Below, piece by piece: positions 1-8,675 of a DNA stretch of 36,199 nt; positions within the stretch are counted from its first letter, which is position 1; each line of letters starts with the position of its first letter. The stretch is from NCBI GenBank assembly GCA_902594825.1, contig CACJNO010000005.1, positions 1-36,199 of the forward strand, given 5' to 3'. Under the pieces are notes generated by a model. That model was not told where the DNA came from. It saw nothing but the letters and a program-made list of their open reading frames with translations, and did not search any database. Source of the DNA: an uncultured Pelagibacteraceae bacterium (lineage in GTDB: Bacteria; Pseudomonadota; Alphaproteobacteria; Pelagibacterales; Pelagibacteraceae). The translations under genes were made by a program, and so were the position numbers.

Positions 1-18
1 TTTTAAGAAAAAAATTAA

Positions 19-984
19 ATGCATAATTATAGTTCTATTCAAAAATTTCTTCACGATTTTATATTAAAAAAAAAATTTATAAATAAATCTTTGTTTGAGA
101 TTGAAAAAATTATTTTTTCTAAAAATTTAGAAATCAAAAATAAATCACATATTTTTATTACAGGGTTACCAAGATCAGGATCTACTACTCTTCTAAATTT
201 TTTTCATTCATCTAACCAATTCAAATCTTTAACTTATAAGAATATGCCATTTGTTCTTTCACCGAATTTTTCGAAATTTTTAAATAAAAAGACAGTCCAA
301 AAAGTAGAAAGATTACACTCAGATGGTATTTTTTTTAATAATGAAAGTCCAGAGGCATTTGATGAAGTATTTTTTAATAATGATGAAAAGTTTATAAAAG
401 ATGAATTAGAAAATTATATCAAATTAATACTAATATCAGGAAATAAGTCCAAATATCTTAGTAAAAATAATTTTAACTATCAAAGAATTAATCTAATTAA
501 ATCAATATTACCTAACTCTATGTTTTTGATCTTAATAAGAGACCCAATTCAACAATCTCGGTCATTACTTAAACAACATTTAAATTTTAGTAATTTACAA
601 AAAAGAGATGACTTTATTAAACGGTATATGGATTACCTTGGACATAAAGAATTTGGTTTGAGTCACAAGTCTTGGAACAAATCTGTTAAATTCAAAAATT
701 TTAATGATATTAATTATTGGTTAGAACAATGGTTTTTTTTTTATGAAAATATTTACAAAAATTACAAATCAAACAAAAACTGTTTTTTTTTAATCTATGA
801 AAAACTTTCAAATCCTAGTTACATTGAATCATTGCTCAAAGAAATAAAATTAGATAATTTTGAAAATATGAATTTTAATTACTTTAAAAATTTTAATAAA
901 AATGAGATTAATATTGATTTTGACGCTGAAATTTATGAAAATTCAATCAATATTTATAATAAATTTATTTCATTAAAAACATAA
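19..984 (+). CDS. Sulfotransferase family protein
   Basis: A likely PAPS-dependent sulfotransferase of 321 residues that would move a sulfuryl group to an unknown acceptor, perhaps a surface glycan or small metabolite. The 5'-phosphosulfate loop is visible at about residues 46-60 as FITGLPRSGSTTLLNFF. The 3'-phosphate motif appears further on as LILIRDPIQQSRSLL. Both are standard for the Sulfotransfer_3-type fold. The protein is rich in Asn, Lys and Phe with no signal peptide, so it is probably cytosolic. The start is the first ATG after the window edge; no clear ribosome-binding site precedes it. A second, very different sulfotransferase follows at 1103. The acceptor cannot be told from sequence. 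Confidence 0.8.
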   Translation: MHNYSSIQKFLHDFILKKKFINKSLFEIEKIIFSKNLEIKNKSHIFITGLPRSGSTTLLNFFHSSNQFKSLTYKNMPFVLSPNFSKFLNKKTVQKVERLHSDGIFFNNESPEAFDEVFFNNDEKFIKDELENYIKLILISGNKSKYLSKNNFNYQRINLIKSILPNSMFLILIRDPIQQSRSLLKQHLNFSNLQKRDDFIKRYMDYLGHKEFGLSHKSWNKSVKFKNFNDINYWLEQWFFFYENIYKNYKSNKNCFFLIYEKLSNPSYIESLLKEIKLDNFENMNFNYFKNFNKNEINIDFDAEIYENSINIYNKFISLKT

Positions 985-987
985 AAA

Positions 988-1116
988 ATGTCAAAAAGAT
1001 ATAGTGGAAAATCATTTAAAGATTCAAGTGTAATGAAAAAAGCCAAACTTTCTTTTAAAAAAAAGAGGGAATTAAAAAGATTAAAAAGAAAAAATAGATC
1101 TTATGTTTATATCTGA
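988..1116 (+). CDS. Small very basic ORF (42 aa) between two sulfotransferases
   Basis: An ATG three bases after the upstream stop opens a 42-codon frame that fills the gap and overlaps the next gene by 14 bases. It begins MSKRYSGKSFKDSS and continues into a Lys/Arg-dense helix (KKKRELKRLKRKNR) before a stop. No Shine-Dalgarno sequence is visible. The spacing fits translational coupling with both neighbours. It could be a real small nucleic-acid-binding or ribosome-associated protein, or a chance frame in A-rich DNA. I do not recognise a family. Confidence 0.35.
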   Translation: MSKRYSGKSFKDSSVMKKAKLSFKKKRELKRLKRKNRSYVYI

Positions 1117-1918
1117 TAGTTTGTGTTTTATTGAATTTGGTAAGACAGGTTGTTCATTTATAAGAGAAGTTTTAAATCAAAATATTAAACCTGGAAAATT
1201 AACTAAAATTCACGATCAAATTACAGAAGATCTATTACATTCAAAAAAACTGAAAGTTGGTTCAATAAGGAATCCTTTGGATTGGTATATTTCTTTATGG
1301 TCTTTTGGGTGCTTAATGAGGAAAAAAGACCCTCTATTTTCAAACTTAACCTCCCTTAGATTGAATCCAAAAAGATTGAAAAATATAAAAAGAAATCTAA
1401 ATAATAAATTTCTATTTTTTTTTGATCAATTCAGGAAAGATATTAATTATAATAAAGACTTATACTCAGACTCTTATAATACCAAAAACTTTAGGAAATG
1501 GATAAAACTTATGTTTGATATTAAAAAAAAAAATTTTATAAGCGAGCAGTATTCTATATCAAATTTAAATAAATTTCTTGGTTATATGAGCTTTCATTAT
1601 TTAATAAAATTTACAGATCCCCGATATCATTATAAACTTTTTAATGGAAGTTTAAAAAATCTTAATGATGTTAAAGGTTATTTAAATCAACACAATTTTA
1701 TAAATTATTTTATTATTTTTGAAAATTTAGATAATTCTTTAATTAATTTATTCAATAAAATTGGGTTGACATTTGACAAAAATAAAATTTTTGAAATTAA
1801 ACCAATCAATAAATCAAATAGATTTTCAAAAATTGATGACTATTATGATTTTGAGACAAAAGAAATGGTAAAACATTTTGATGGTCTAATTTTTTCACAT
1901 CACGAATATAAATTGTAA
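1103..1918 (+). CDS. Sulfotransferase-like protein
   Basis: A 271-residue protein with a degenerate sulfotransferase nucleotide-binding signature. An early loop, FIEFGKTGCSFIREVL (about residues 9-24), resembles the P-K-T-G phosphosulfate loop. VGSIRNPLDWYISLWSFG (about residue 51 onward) resembles the 3'-phosphate motif R-(D/N)-P-x-(D/E)-xxxS. It aligns poorly by eye with the sulfotransferase at 19-984, so the pair is not a recent duplication. There is no signal peptide. The acceptor is unknown; glycan or lipid modification is the usual role for this group. The call is family level only. Confidence 0.65.
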   Translation: MFISDSLCFIEFGKTGCSFIREVLNQNIKPGKLTKIHDQITEDLLHSKKLKVGSIRNPLDWYISLWSFGCLMRKKDPLFSNLTSLRLNPKRLKNIKRNLNNKFLFFFDQFRKDINYNKDLYSDSYNTKNFRKWIKLMFDIKKKNFISEQYSISNLNKFLGYMSFHYLIKFTDPRYHYKLFNGSLKNLNDVKGYLNQHNFINYFIIFENLDNSLINLFNKIGLTFDKNKIFEIKPINKSNRFSKIDDYYDFETKEMVKHFDGLIFSHHEYKL

Positions 1919-1920
1919 AA

Positions 1921-1948
1921 AATATCGATAAATATTGGGTTTTTTTTT
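1921..1948 (+). terminator. Weak candidate terminator before typA
   Basis: A short AT-only stem (AATAT/ATATT around a six-base loop) is followed by GGG and a run of nine T. The stem is too weak to be convincing alone, but its place just after the sulfotransferase stop and before typA fits a transcript end. Confidence 0.3.
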
Positions 1949-1950
1949 AT

Positions 1951-1977
1951 TTCAAATACAAGTTATTTATGTATAAC
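1951..1977 (+). promoter_or_regulatory. Possible typA promoter
   Basis: TATAAC at 1972-1977 resembles a -10 box. The only -35-like hexamer is TTCAAA at 1951-1956, with a short 15-base spacer. The start codon at 1988 is only ten bases past the -10, so a transcript from here would be nearly leaderless. Confidence 0.25.
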
Positions 1978-1987
1978 GGCCACAATC

Positions 1988-3814
1988 ATGATAAATAAAT
2001 TTAGAAATATCACCATTATAGCTCATGTTGATCATGGAAAAACAACTCTCATAGACAACTTAATGAAACAAAGTGGTTCATTTAGAGAAAATGAGATTGT
2101 GGATGAAAGATTCATGGACTCTGGAGAATTAGAAAAAGAAAGAGGTATTACAATCTTAGCCAAACCAGCTTCAATAAATTGGAAAAATTCTAGGATTAAC
2201 ATTATAGACACACCTGGTCACAGAGATTTTGCTGCTGAAGTTGAAAGAGTGCTTAGTATGGCTGACGGAGCATTATTACTAATTGACTCAGCAGAAGGTG
2301 TTATGCCTCAAACTAAATTTGTACTATCAAAAGCTTTAAAACAGGGTCTTAAACCAATTGTTGTTATTAACAAACTTGATAAATCTGATCAAAGAGCAGA
2401 TGAAGTTTTGAATGAAACATTTGATTTATTTGTTAGCTTAGATGCTAATGAAGAACAATTGGATTTTCCTGTTCTATATGCAAGTGGAAGATCTGGATGG
2501 GCTGATAATGAGGTAGAAGGTCCAAGACAAAACTTGAACCCTTTATTAGACAAAATTATTGAACATGTTGAACCGGCTCAATTAGATAGATCAAAGCCAT
2601 TTGCAATGCTTTCAACACTTCTTTACGCAGATAGTTTTTTAGGAAGAAGTTTGGTTGGAAGAATTACACAAGGTACAGCTAAAGCTAACCAAGCGATCAA
2701 GGCAATTAATTTAAAAGGTGAAAAAGTTGATGAAGGAAGACTTACTAAAATTTTTAGATATGAGGGAACAAAAAAAGTTCCTATAGAAGTTGGTGAAGCT
2801 GGAGATATTGTAGTAATAGCAGGTTTAGAGAAAGCCAATGTTGCTGATACTATATGTGACCCAGAAGTAAATGAACCAATTACAGCAACACCAATAGATC
2901 CTCCAACAATGTCTATTACAATCACCGTAAATACTTCTCCTTTAGCAGGCACAGAAGGTAAAAAACTTACTAGTACACAAATTAGAGACAGATTAATTCA
3001 AGAAGCACAAAATAACGTTGGAATTACATTTTCTGAAAATGAGGGAAATGACTCTTTTGTAGTAAGTGGTCGAGGAGAATTAATGTTAGAAATTTTACTT
3101 ACTCAAATGAGAAGAGAAGGTTTTGAGATGACTGTAAGTCCACCAAAAGTTTTATATAAAAAAGATGAAGATGGAAACAAACTTGAGCCAATTGAGGAAA
3201 TTACAATGGATCTTGATGAAGAACATTCATCTAAAATAATAGATTCTATGAATAGAAGAAAAGGTAAATTAATTGAATTAAAAGATACAGGTAAGAATAA
3301 AAAACGACTAATATTCCATGCACCAACAAGAGGTTTGATGGGATACACAAGTAGATTTTTAACTCTTACTAAAGGTAATGGGGTAATAAACAGAATTTTT
3401 CATTCTTATGGTCCATTTGAAGGTGATATGGAGGGAAGAAGAAATGGTGCATTAATTTCAATGGAACAAGGAAAAGCAGTTGCATTTGCAATATTTAATT
3501 TACAAGCAAGAGGAGAGATGTTCGTAACACACAATGATCCAGTATATCCAGGTATGATTGTAGGATTATCACCAAAGCCTGGTGATATGATTATCAATGT
3601 CATGAAAGGGAAAAAATTAACTAATATGAGAACACAAGGAACAGATGAAAATGTTGTATTAACTCCAGTAAGAAAAATGTCGATCGCAGAACAATTAAGT
3701 ATGTTAAATATAGATGAAGCTTTAGAAATTACACCAGAGTCTTGTAGATTAAGAAAAGCAATATTAGATCCACACGAAAGAAAAAGAAGTGAAAAAGCTG
3801 GCGCAGCAGCTTAG
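1988..3814 (+). CDS. typA: Ribosome-associated GTPase TypA/BipA
   Basis: Translational GTPase of the EF-G/LepA superfamily that binds the 70S ribosome and supports ribosome assembly and stress adaptation. All G motifs are intact: HVDHGKTT at residues 13-20, RGIT at 52-55, DTPGH at 74-78 and NKLDK at 128-132. EF-G-like domains and the TypA-specific C-terminal domain follow, with the typical GLMGYTSRFLTLTKGNG stretch. Length of 608 residues is normal. The stop codon shares the bases TTAG with the opposing gene's stop. No ribosome-binding site is obvious; the start is fixed by the conserved N-terminus (FRNITIIAHVDHGKTT). Identification is secure. Confidence 0.97.
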   Translation: MINKFRNITIIAHVDHGKTTLIDNLMKQSGSFRENEIVDERFMDSGELEKERGITILAKPASINWKNSRINIIDTPGHRDFAAEVERVLSMADGALLLIDSAEGVMPQTKFVLSKALKQGLKPIVVINKLDKSDQRADEVLNETFDLFVSLDANEEQLDFPVLYASGRSGWADNEVEGPRQNLNPLLDKIIEHVEPAQLDRSKPFAMLSTLLYADSFLGRSLVGRITQGTAKANQAIKAINLKGEKVDEGRLTKIFRYEGTKKVPIEVGEAGDIVVIAGLEKANVADTICDPEVNEPITATPIDPPTMSITITVNTSPLAGTEGKKLTSTQIRDRLIQEAQNNVGITFSENEGNDSFVVSGRGELMLEILLTQMRREGFEMTVSPPKVLYKKDEDGNKLEPIEEITMDLDEEHSSKIIDSMNRRKGKLIELKDTGKNKKRLIFHAPTRGLMGYTSRFLTLTKGNGVINRIFHSYGPFEGDMEGRRNGALISMEQGKAVAFAIFNLQARGEMFVTHNDPVYPGMIVGLSPKPGDMIINVMKGKKLTNMRTQGTDENVVLTPVRKMSIAEQLSMLNIDEALEITPESCRLRKAILDPHERKRSEKAGAAA

Positions 3815-4458
3815 TTAAATATTTTATCAACTAAATAAAGCCCTAAAGCAACACAAGGGCCTATTCCAAAAGCAAATAACAAAGTTCCAACACCAACAGT
3901 TCCACCTAAATACCATCCAATACTAACAACTGAAATTTCTAAGGTTGCTCTGACAGCAGCTATAGGAAAATTTGTAACTTTTTGTAAACCAATCATCAAT
4001 CCATCTCTTGGACCTGCTCCTAAATTAGAAACTAAATATATTCCTCCACCAATACCAACTGTAATTACAGATATAACTGCTAAAATTAATTGATAAATAT
4101 AATTAGTAGGAGTTGGGACAAATTTGATACAAAGATCAATCATCAGTGCAATTATTAATGCATTAAAGATTGTTCCCATTCCTGGCTTTTGACCTAAAGG
4201 TATCCATAAGATTAGAACTGCAACACTGATTATTAGAGTAATTGTTCCAATGCTTAAATTAACTTTAAGAGAAATCCCTTGTGCTAAAACACTCCAAGGA
4301 GAAGCTCCCGTAAAAGAAACAATTAACAAACCTTCTCCTAATCCAAATAACATTAATCCGAAACATAAAAAAAAGAATGTTGAAAATTTTGGTTTTAGGT
4401 TGTGTGGTTTATCTGATGTCCAATAAACTTTTGGTATTTTCTTAATTTTTAAAAACAT
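3811..4458 (-). CDS. YczE/YitT-like integral membrane protein
   Basis: A 215-residue membrane protein with about five or six hydrophobic segments after a short basic cytosolic N-terminus. Two family-like signatures are visible: GASPWSVLAQGISLK in the first half and LGAGPRDGLMIGLQK in the second. This internal repeat is typical of the YczE/YyaS group. Its transport substrate or role is not established, so no function is assigned. Its stop overlaps that of typA by four bases, tail to tail, and it is divergent from the exported protein at 4512. Confidence 0.75.
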   Translation of the reverse strand: MFLKIKKIPKVYWTSDKPHNLKPKFSTFFFLCFGLMLFGLGEGLLIVSFTGASPWSVLAQGISLKVNLSIGTITLIISVAVLILWIPLGQKPGMGTIFNALIIALMIDLCIKFVPTPTNYIYQLILAVISVITVGIGGGIYLVSNLGAGPRDGLMIGLQKVTNFPIAAVRATLEISVVSIGWYLGGTVGVGTLLFAFGIGPCVALGLYLVDKIFN

Positions 4459-4478
4459 TTTTTTGATAAACTACTTCT

Positions 4479-4508
4479 ATTATAAGAAAAGTCTATTATT
4501 GTAATCAT
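4479..4508 (-). promoter_or_regulatory. Candidate promoter for the YczE-like gene
   Basis: On the minus strand a perfect TATAAT lies at 4484-4479, with a weak -35 (ATGATT, 4508-4503) 18 bases upstream. The start codon at 4458 is about 20 bases downstream, giving a short leader. Confidence 0.4.
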
Positions 4509-4511
4509 TAA

Positions 4512-5183
4512 ATGAAAAAAATTTTAATCATAATTATTGTATTAATGTCTTCAAATGCTCTTGGTCATATGGAGCATTACAAAAAACTCAATAAAATTGA
4601 AATGGACATTTTTAGAAATGGAGAATTAATAGGATATAATTATTACTTTTTTAAAAGAAAAGGTGATGAAACAATAGTAACTAATCAAATAAAATTTTCA
4701 GTAAAACTTTTAGGAGCTACAATTTTTCAAGTAGAAGGATATGGTGAAGAAAAATATTTTAAAGATCAATTAATTTCTTATGAATCAAAAACTTTACAAA
4801 ATGATAAAGAAAAATTTGTTAGTTTATTTTTTGATAAAAATAAATTTAATATAAAAGGCTCTTCTTATTCAGGAGACGCATCTATTAATAATATTGTGGG
4901 AAATTGGTGGAATCATAAAATTTTACAGACTGATAGTCAGATTAGTCCAATTTCAGGAAGTATAAAAAAACAAGTAGTAACATTTGTCGGTAAGGAAAAA
5001 ATAGAACAATATGGTAAAGTTTATAATGTTGATCTTTTTACACTCAAATCTAAAGATATGAGATTACCAAAAGATAAAAGATTAGACTTTAATATTTGGT
5101 ATGATCAAGAAAATTTCCAAATTATAAGAGTATCTTATTCTAGAATGGGTAATTGGGAATATCGTCTAAAAAGTTTTAAATGA
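4512..5183 (+). CDS. Exported DUF6134/DUF3108-like protein
   Basis: A 223-residue protein with a clean Sec signal peptide (MKKILIIIIVLMSSNALG, cleavage near residue 18), so it is periplasmic. The mature part is a beta-rich pattern of the kind seen in DUF6134 and DUF3108: an opening strand IEMDIFRNGELIGYNYYFF, alternating strands, and a closing stretch DFNIWYDQENFQIIRVSYSR. These families are thought to be beta-barrel-like periplasmic proteins with no fixed role. The family assignment is by pattern only. It ends five bases before the opposing pmbA stop. Confidence 0.55.
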   Translation: MKKILIIIIVLMSSNALGHMEHYKKLNKIEMDIFRNGELIGYNYYFFKRKGDETIVTNQIKFSVKLLGATIFQVEGYGEEKYFKDQLISYESKTLQNDKEKFVSLFFDKNKFNIKGSSYSGDASINNIVGNWWNHKILQTDSQISPISGSIKKQVVTFVGKEKIEQYGKVYNVDLFTLKSKDMRLPKDKRLDFNIWYDQENFQIIRVSYSRMGNWEYRLKSFK

Positions 5184-5188
5184 TAGAA

Positions 5189-6505
5189 TTATTTGCCTGC
5201 AACAACCATACCCTCAATCATCATAGTTGGAGAATTAGTTGTATATTTAAATTCTAAATCATTGGCAAGAGTGATATTTTTAAACATATCTTTAAAATTT
5301 CCTGCAATTGTAATTTCATTTATAGGGTATTTAAAATCACCATTCTCAATTAGAAAACCAGTAGCACCAACAGAATAATCACCAGTTACAATATTACTTC
5401 CATGACCAATTGTTTCGGTTATGTAAAGACATCTTGGATTAGAATTTAAAAGATCTTTGTATGAAATATTTCCATTATCAAAATATAGATTGCTTGCTCC
5501 TCCACATCTTCCATTTGATTTAAGATTTAATTTTTTTCCATTATAAGTGTCTATTAAGTAATGCTTTAACAAGCCGTGCTCTACAAGCTTTAAAGTATTT
5601 GTTTTTACCCCTTCTGAATCAAAGCTTCTAGAACCAAGGCCTTTTAATATATCTGGCTTGTCAAAAATATCTATTTCATCTGAAAATATTTTTTGATTTA
5701 TTTTATCTTTCAAAAAAGATGTTCCTCGTGAAATAGCAGAGGAAGATATTGCGCCAGCAAAAGTACTTAAAATTCCTTTTGCAATTCTTTTATCAAAAAT
5801 TATAGCAATTTTTTCACTTCCAATTTTTTTTGGACTAAGTTTTTTAATAGTTTGTTCAGCAGCTATTTTTCCTAATTCTTCTGCACTATTAATATCATGT
5901 AAATGACATTTGCTAGTATATTCATAATCACGCTCCATGCTTTTATCATCTTTAGCAACAATCACACTTGATGCTGTAAATGATGAACTTTTATAACCTT
6001 TCGAAAAACCATCGCTATTAGCTAAAATGAAGTTTGATTTATCTTCAGTAAAACTGGATTCTGTATTTACTATTTTTTTATCACTTGAAGCTGATGCTTC
6101 TAATCTTTCCAAATATTCAATCTTATTTTCATTTTTTATATGAGCATCATCATATAAATTTAAATCTTTTACTTCTTTGGCAAGTAAATCTTTATCTGGG
6201 AGTGAGTTAAATTCATCCTCTGGTGTATTTTTTGTAGTTTCAATACATTTTTCAATAAGAGTATCTAAATTTTCTTTTAATAAATTTGATGATGATATTG
6301 AAGATTTTTTTTTACCAATATAAGTTGTTATGCCTATGGCAAGATTATCTGATCTATTTGACTCATCTAATTTTTTGTTTCTAAAATTTACTGACTCAGA
6401 AATTGAATTACTCACTACAACACTTGAGTCTGTTGCTCCTAATTTCTTTGCTATATCTAAACAATAAGATGCTTTTTCTGATAAATATTCCTGATTTTTG
6501 ATCAT
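5189..6505 (-). CDS. pmbA: Metalloprotease-like subunit PmbA/TldE
   Basis: TldE/PmbA is the non-catalytic partner of TldD. The pair forms a peptidase complex that degrades unfolded peptides and processes some modified peptides. This 438-residue protein has the expected length, lacks the HExxxH zinc motif, and shows conserved PmbA stretches such as RCGGASNLYFDNG and GDYSVGATGFLIENG near the C-terminus. Its ATG shares one base with the tldD stop (TAATG), indicating coupled translation. Confidence 0.93.
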   Translation of the reverse strand: MIKNQEYLSEKASYCLDIAKKLGATDSSVVVSNSISESVNFRNKKLDESNRSDNLAIGITTYIGKKKSSISSSNLLKENLDTLIEKCIETTKNTPEDEFNSLPDKDLLAKEVKDLNLYDDAHIKNENKIEYLERLEASASSDKKIVNTESSFTEDKSNFILANSDGFSKGYKSSSFTASSVIVAKDDKSMERDYEYTSKCHLHDINSAEELGKIAAEQTIKKLSPKKIGSEKIAIIFDKRIAKGILSTFAGAISSSAISRGTSFLKDKINQKIFSDEIDIFDKPDILKGLGSRSFDSEGVKTNTLKLVEHGLLKHYLIDTYNGKKLNLKSNGRCGGASNLYFDNGNISYKDLLNSNPRCLYITETIGHGSNIVTGDYSVGATGFLIENGDFKYPINEITIAGNFKDMFKNITLANDLEFKYTTNSPTMMIEGMVVAGK

Positions 6506-7917
6506 TAAAGTTTTGTACCACCCACTGTCATCTTATTAATTAATATTGAGGGTTGAGCTACTCCAACAGGAACACCTTGACCAGCCTTACCACAAGTTCC
6601 AATACCTGGATCCAACATCATATCATTTCCAACCATTGAAACTTCTTTCAATATAGATGGACCATCACCAATAAGTGTTGCGCCTTTAATCGGTGATCCT
6701 ATTTTACCATTAATAATTTCATATGCTTCAGTACAATTAAATACAAATTTGCCTGAAGTAATATCAACTTGCCCACCGCCAAAACTTACAGCAAAAATAC
6801 CTTTATCTACTGATTTAATCATTTCGTCTTGAGTGTGATTACCATTTAACATCATAGTATTTCTCATTCTTGGAAGAACTATATGTCTATAATTTTCCCT
6901 TCTTCCACTTCCTGTAGATTTAGTTTTCATTAATCGAGCATTTAATCTATCTTGCATGAAATTTTTTAATATTCCATTTTCAATCAAAACTGTTTTTTCT
7001 GTTGGAGTTCCCTCATCATCTATTGTGAGACTACCTCTTCTGTTATCAATGGTACCGTCATCAACTATAGTAACACTTTCACTGGCTACCTTTTGGCCCA
7101 TCAAATTATGAAATGCAGATGTCTTTTTTCTATTAAAATCTCCTTCTAAACCATGACCTACTGCCTCATGAATTAAAATAGCTGGCCAACCTGGACCAAG
7201 TACAACTTTCATTTCTCCTGCAGGAGCAGGCTTACTCTCTAAATTTACTGAAGCTATTCTTAAAGCTTCATCACAAACATTTTTCCAATTGTCATCTTTT
7301 AAGTATGAGTCATATGAATTTCTGCCCCCTATACCATATACACCAGTCTCTTTTCTTCCATTTTTTTCAAGCATTACGGTGACATTAAATCTAATTAATG
7401 GTCTAATATCTGTAAGTGTTTCACCACCAGATCTGATTATTTCAATAGACTTTTGTTCGCCAAGAAAATTTGCCGTTACTTGCTTAACATTACTATCTTT
7501 TGTTCGAAGATATTTGTTTACATTGTTTAAAATTTCTATTTTATCATTTAGTGTTTTTTGATCAATTGGATTAATATTCTCATAATATCTTTTATTAGAT
7601 TTGGCTATTTCATGATTATAAACGCCCTTTGCTGATTTTAATGTTGATTTTAAATTTTCTGCGGATTGTTTAAGTGAATTTTTTGATATCTCATTTGAAT
7701 GAGAATAAGCCACAACTTCATTTGCTATAGCTCTGAAACCAAAGCCTAAATCTGAGCTATAACTTGAATTTTTAATCTTATTATCATCTAATAAAATAGA
7801 CTCAGATTTTGAGTTCTCTAAATAGAGTTCACCATCATCACATTTTTGCAATGTATCTGAAATTATATTTTCTGCATCACCTCTAGATAAATCCGATTTT
7901 TCAAAGAAATTACTCAT
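6505..7917 (-). CDS. tldD: Zinc metalloprotease TldD
   Basis: Catalytic subunit of the TldD/PmbA cytosolic peptidase. The zinc motif HEAVGHGLEGD (HExxxH) is present near the middle. The C-terminal GTCGKAGQGVPVG supplies the conserved cysteine region. The RRENYRHIVLPRMRNTMM stretch is also characteristic. Its 470 residues match the family. It is first in a two-gene unit with pmbA and is divergent from the DCC-family gene at 8009, with a 91-base shared upstream region. Confidence 0.95.
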   Translation of the reverse strand: MSNFFEKSDLSRGDAENIISDTLQKCDDGELYLENSKSESILLDDNKIKNSSYSSDLGFGFRAIANEVVAYSHSNEISKNSLKQSAENLKSTLKSAKGVYNHEIAKSNKRYYENINPIDQKTLNDKIEILNNVNKYLRTKDSNVKQVTANFLGEQKSIEIIRSGGETLTDIRPLIRFNVTVMLEKNGRKETGVYGIGGRNSYDSYLKDDNWKNVCDEALRIASVNLESKPAPAGEMKVVLGPGWPAILIHEAVGHGLEGDFNRKKTSAFHNLMGQKVASESVTIVDDGTIDNRRGSLTIDDEGTPTEKTVLIENGILKNFMQDRLNARLMKTKSTGSGRRENYRHIVLPRMRNTMMLNGNHTQDEMIKSVDKGIFAVSFGGGQVDITSGKFVFNCTEAYEIINGKIGSPIKGATLIGDGPSILKEVSMVGNDMMLDPGIGTCGKAGQGVPVGVAQPSILINKMTVGGTKL

Positions 7918-8008
7918 AGACTTTAATACATAGTTCGTTTAGTAGAATTTTCAACATGTGTATTTTACGCATATACATATCTTCATTTTTTTGTAATTAA
8001 TTGATTTT

Positions 8009-8356
8009 ATGAAAGTTTATTTTAATAATTCTTGCAAAATATGTAAGGCTGAGATTAACTTATATAAAAAAGAAAAAATTCAAGAAATTGATTGGATTGA
8101 TATTACAGATAATACTTTAGCCACAAAAGAAACTTCTAAAAATAGTAAAGAACTCCTTCGAAGACTTCATGTTAAAGATGATGGAAAAGTTTTAGAGGGT
8201 GCTGAAGCTTTTTTGGTACTTTGGAAAAAAATGCCTAAATACAAATTCTTATATAATTTTTTTAAACTACCAATTATTTTTAGTTTATTTTCTTTTGTAT
8301 ATGAAATAGCTGCTTTTTTTCTTTATCTTAAAAATAAAAAACAATTAAAAAATTAA
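8009..8356 (+). CDS. DCC (DUF393) thiol-disulfide oxidoreductase-like protein
   Basis: A 115-residue thioredoxin-fold protein of the DCC/DUF393 family. The N-terminal strand leads straight into a CxxC pair, NNSCKICKAE (Cys9 and Cys12), replacing the usual DGxCxxC. Later family features include LRRLHVKDDGKVLEGAEAF and a hydrophobic C-terminal segment. The enzymatic substrate is unknown for this family. Its TAA stop is read in both directions (TTAA at 8353-8356) with the opposing small membrane protein gene. Confidence 0.8.
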   Translation: MKVYFNNSCKICKAEINLYKKEKIQEIDWIDITDNTLATKETSKNSKELLRRLHVKDDGKVLEGAEAFLVLWKKMPKYKFLYNFFKLPIIFSLFSFVYEIAAFFLYLKNKKQLKN

Positions 8357-8646
8357 TCAAAGATAAATAATAAAAATTTACTTAAAACAGACATTGAGGC
8401 TATAAACATAATTAAAACTATAGAATACATTATCAAAACAATTTTATTCTTTTTTCTTCTAAGTCTTACAAACTCTTTATCATCTAAATCAGATATATCT
8501 CTTTCACCTATTACTGGATAATCATAAGTAAATCTCCATGTACTATCTCCAAGCCTAGGGTCCAAAGTATTGTAATATGAAATCCAGGCTAGGATATATT
8601 TTAAGATTAAATAAAGTATTACTAAAAAAATTGTGCCCAAAATCAT
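8353..8646 (-). CDS. Small two-helix membrane protein, unknown function
   Basis: A 97-residue protein with a hydrophobic helix at each end (about residues 2-22 and 70-95). They flank a charged stretch containing DPRLGDSTWRFTYDYPVIGERDISDLDDKEFVRLRRKKNK in two parts: an aromatic Gly/Pro-rich half and an acidic-then-basic half. The basic end before helix two suggests that loop is cytosolic. I do not recognise a family. It is the last gene of a minus-strand run, 29 bases after the coiled-coil gene, so it may be co-transcribed with it. Confidence 0.6.
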   Translation of the reverse strand: MILGTIFLVILYLILKYILAWISYYNTLDPRLGDSTWRFTYDYPVIGERDISDLDDKEFVRLRRKKNKIVLIMYSIVLIMFIASMSVLSKFLLFIFD

Positions 8647-8675
8647 TCAAGATAATACCTAATACAAGATTAATT

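Noticed and set aside
7918-8008. Promoters in the tldD/DCC divergent region
   Set aside because: A TTGAAA on the minus strand exists, but no convincing -10 at proper spacing was found, so none is claimed.
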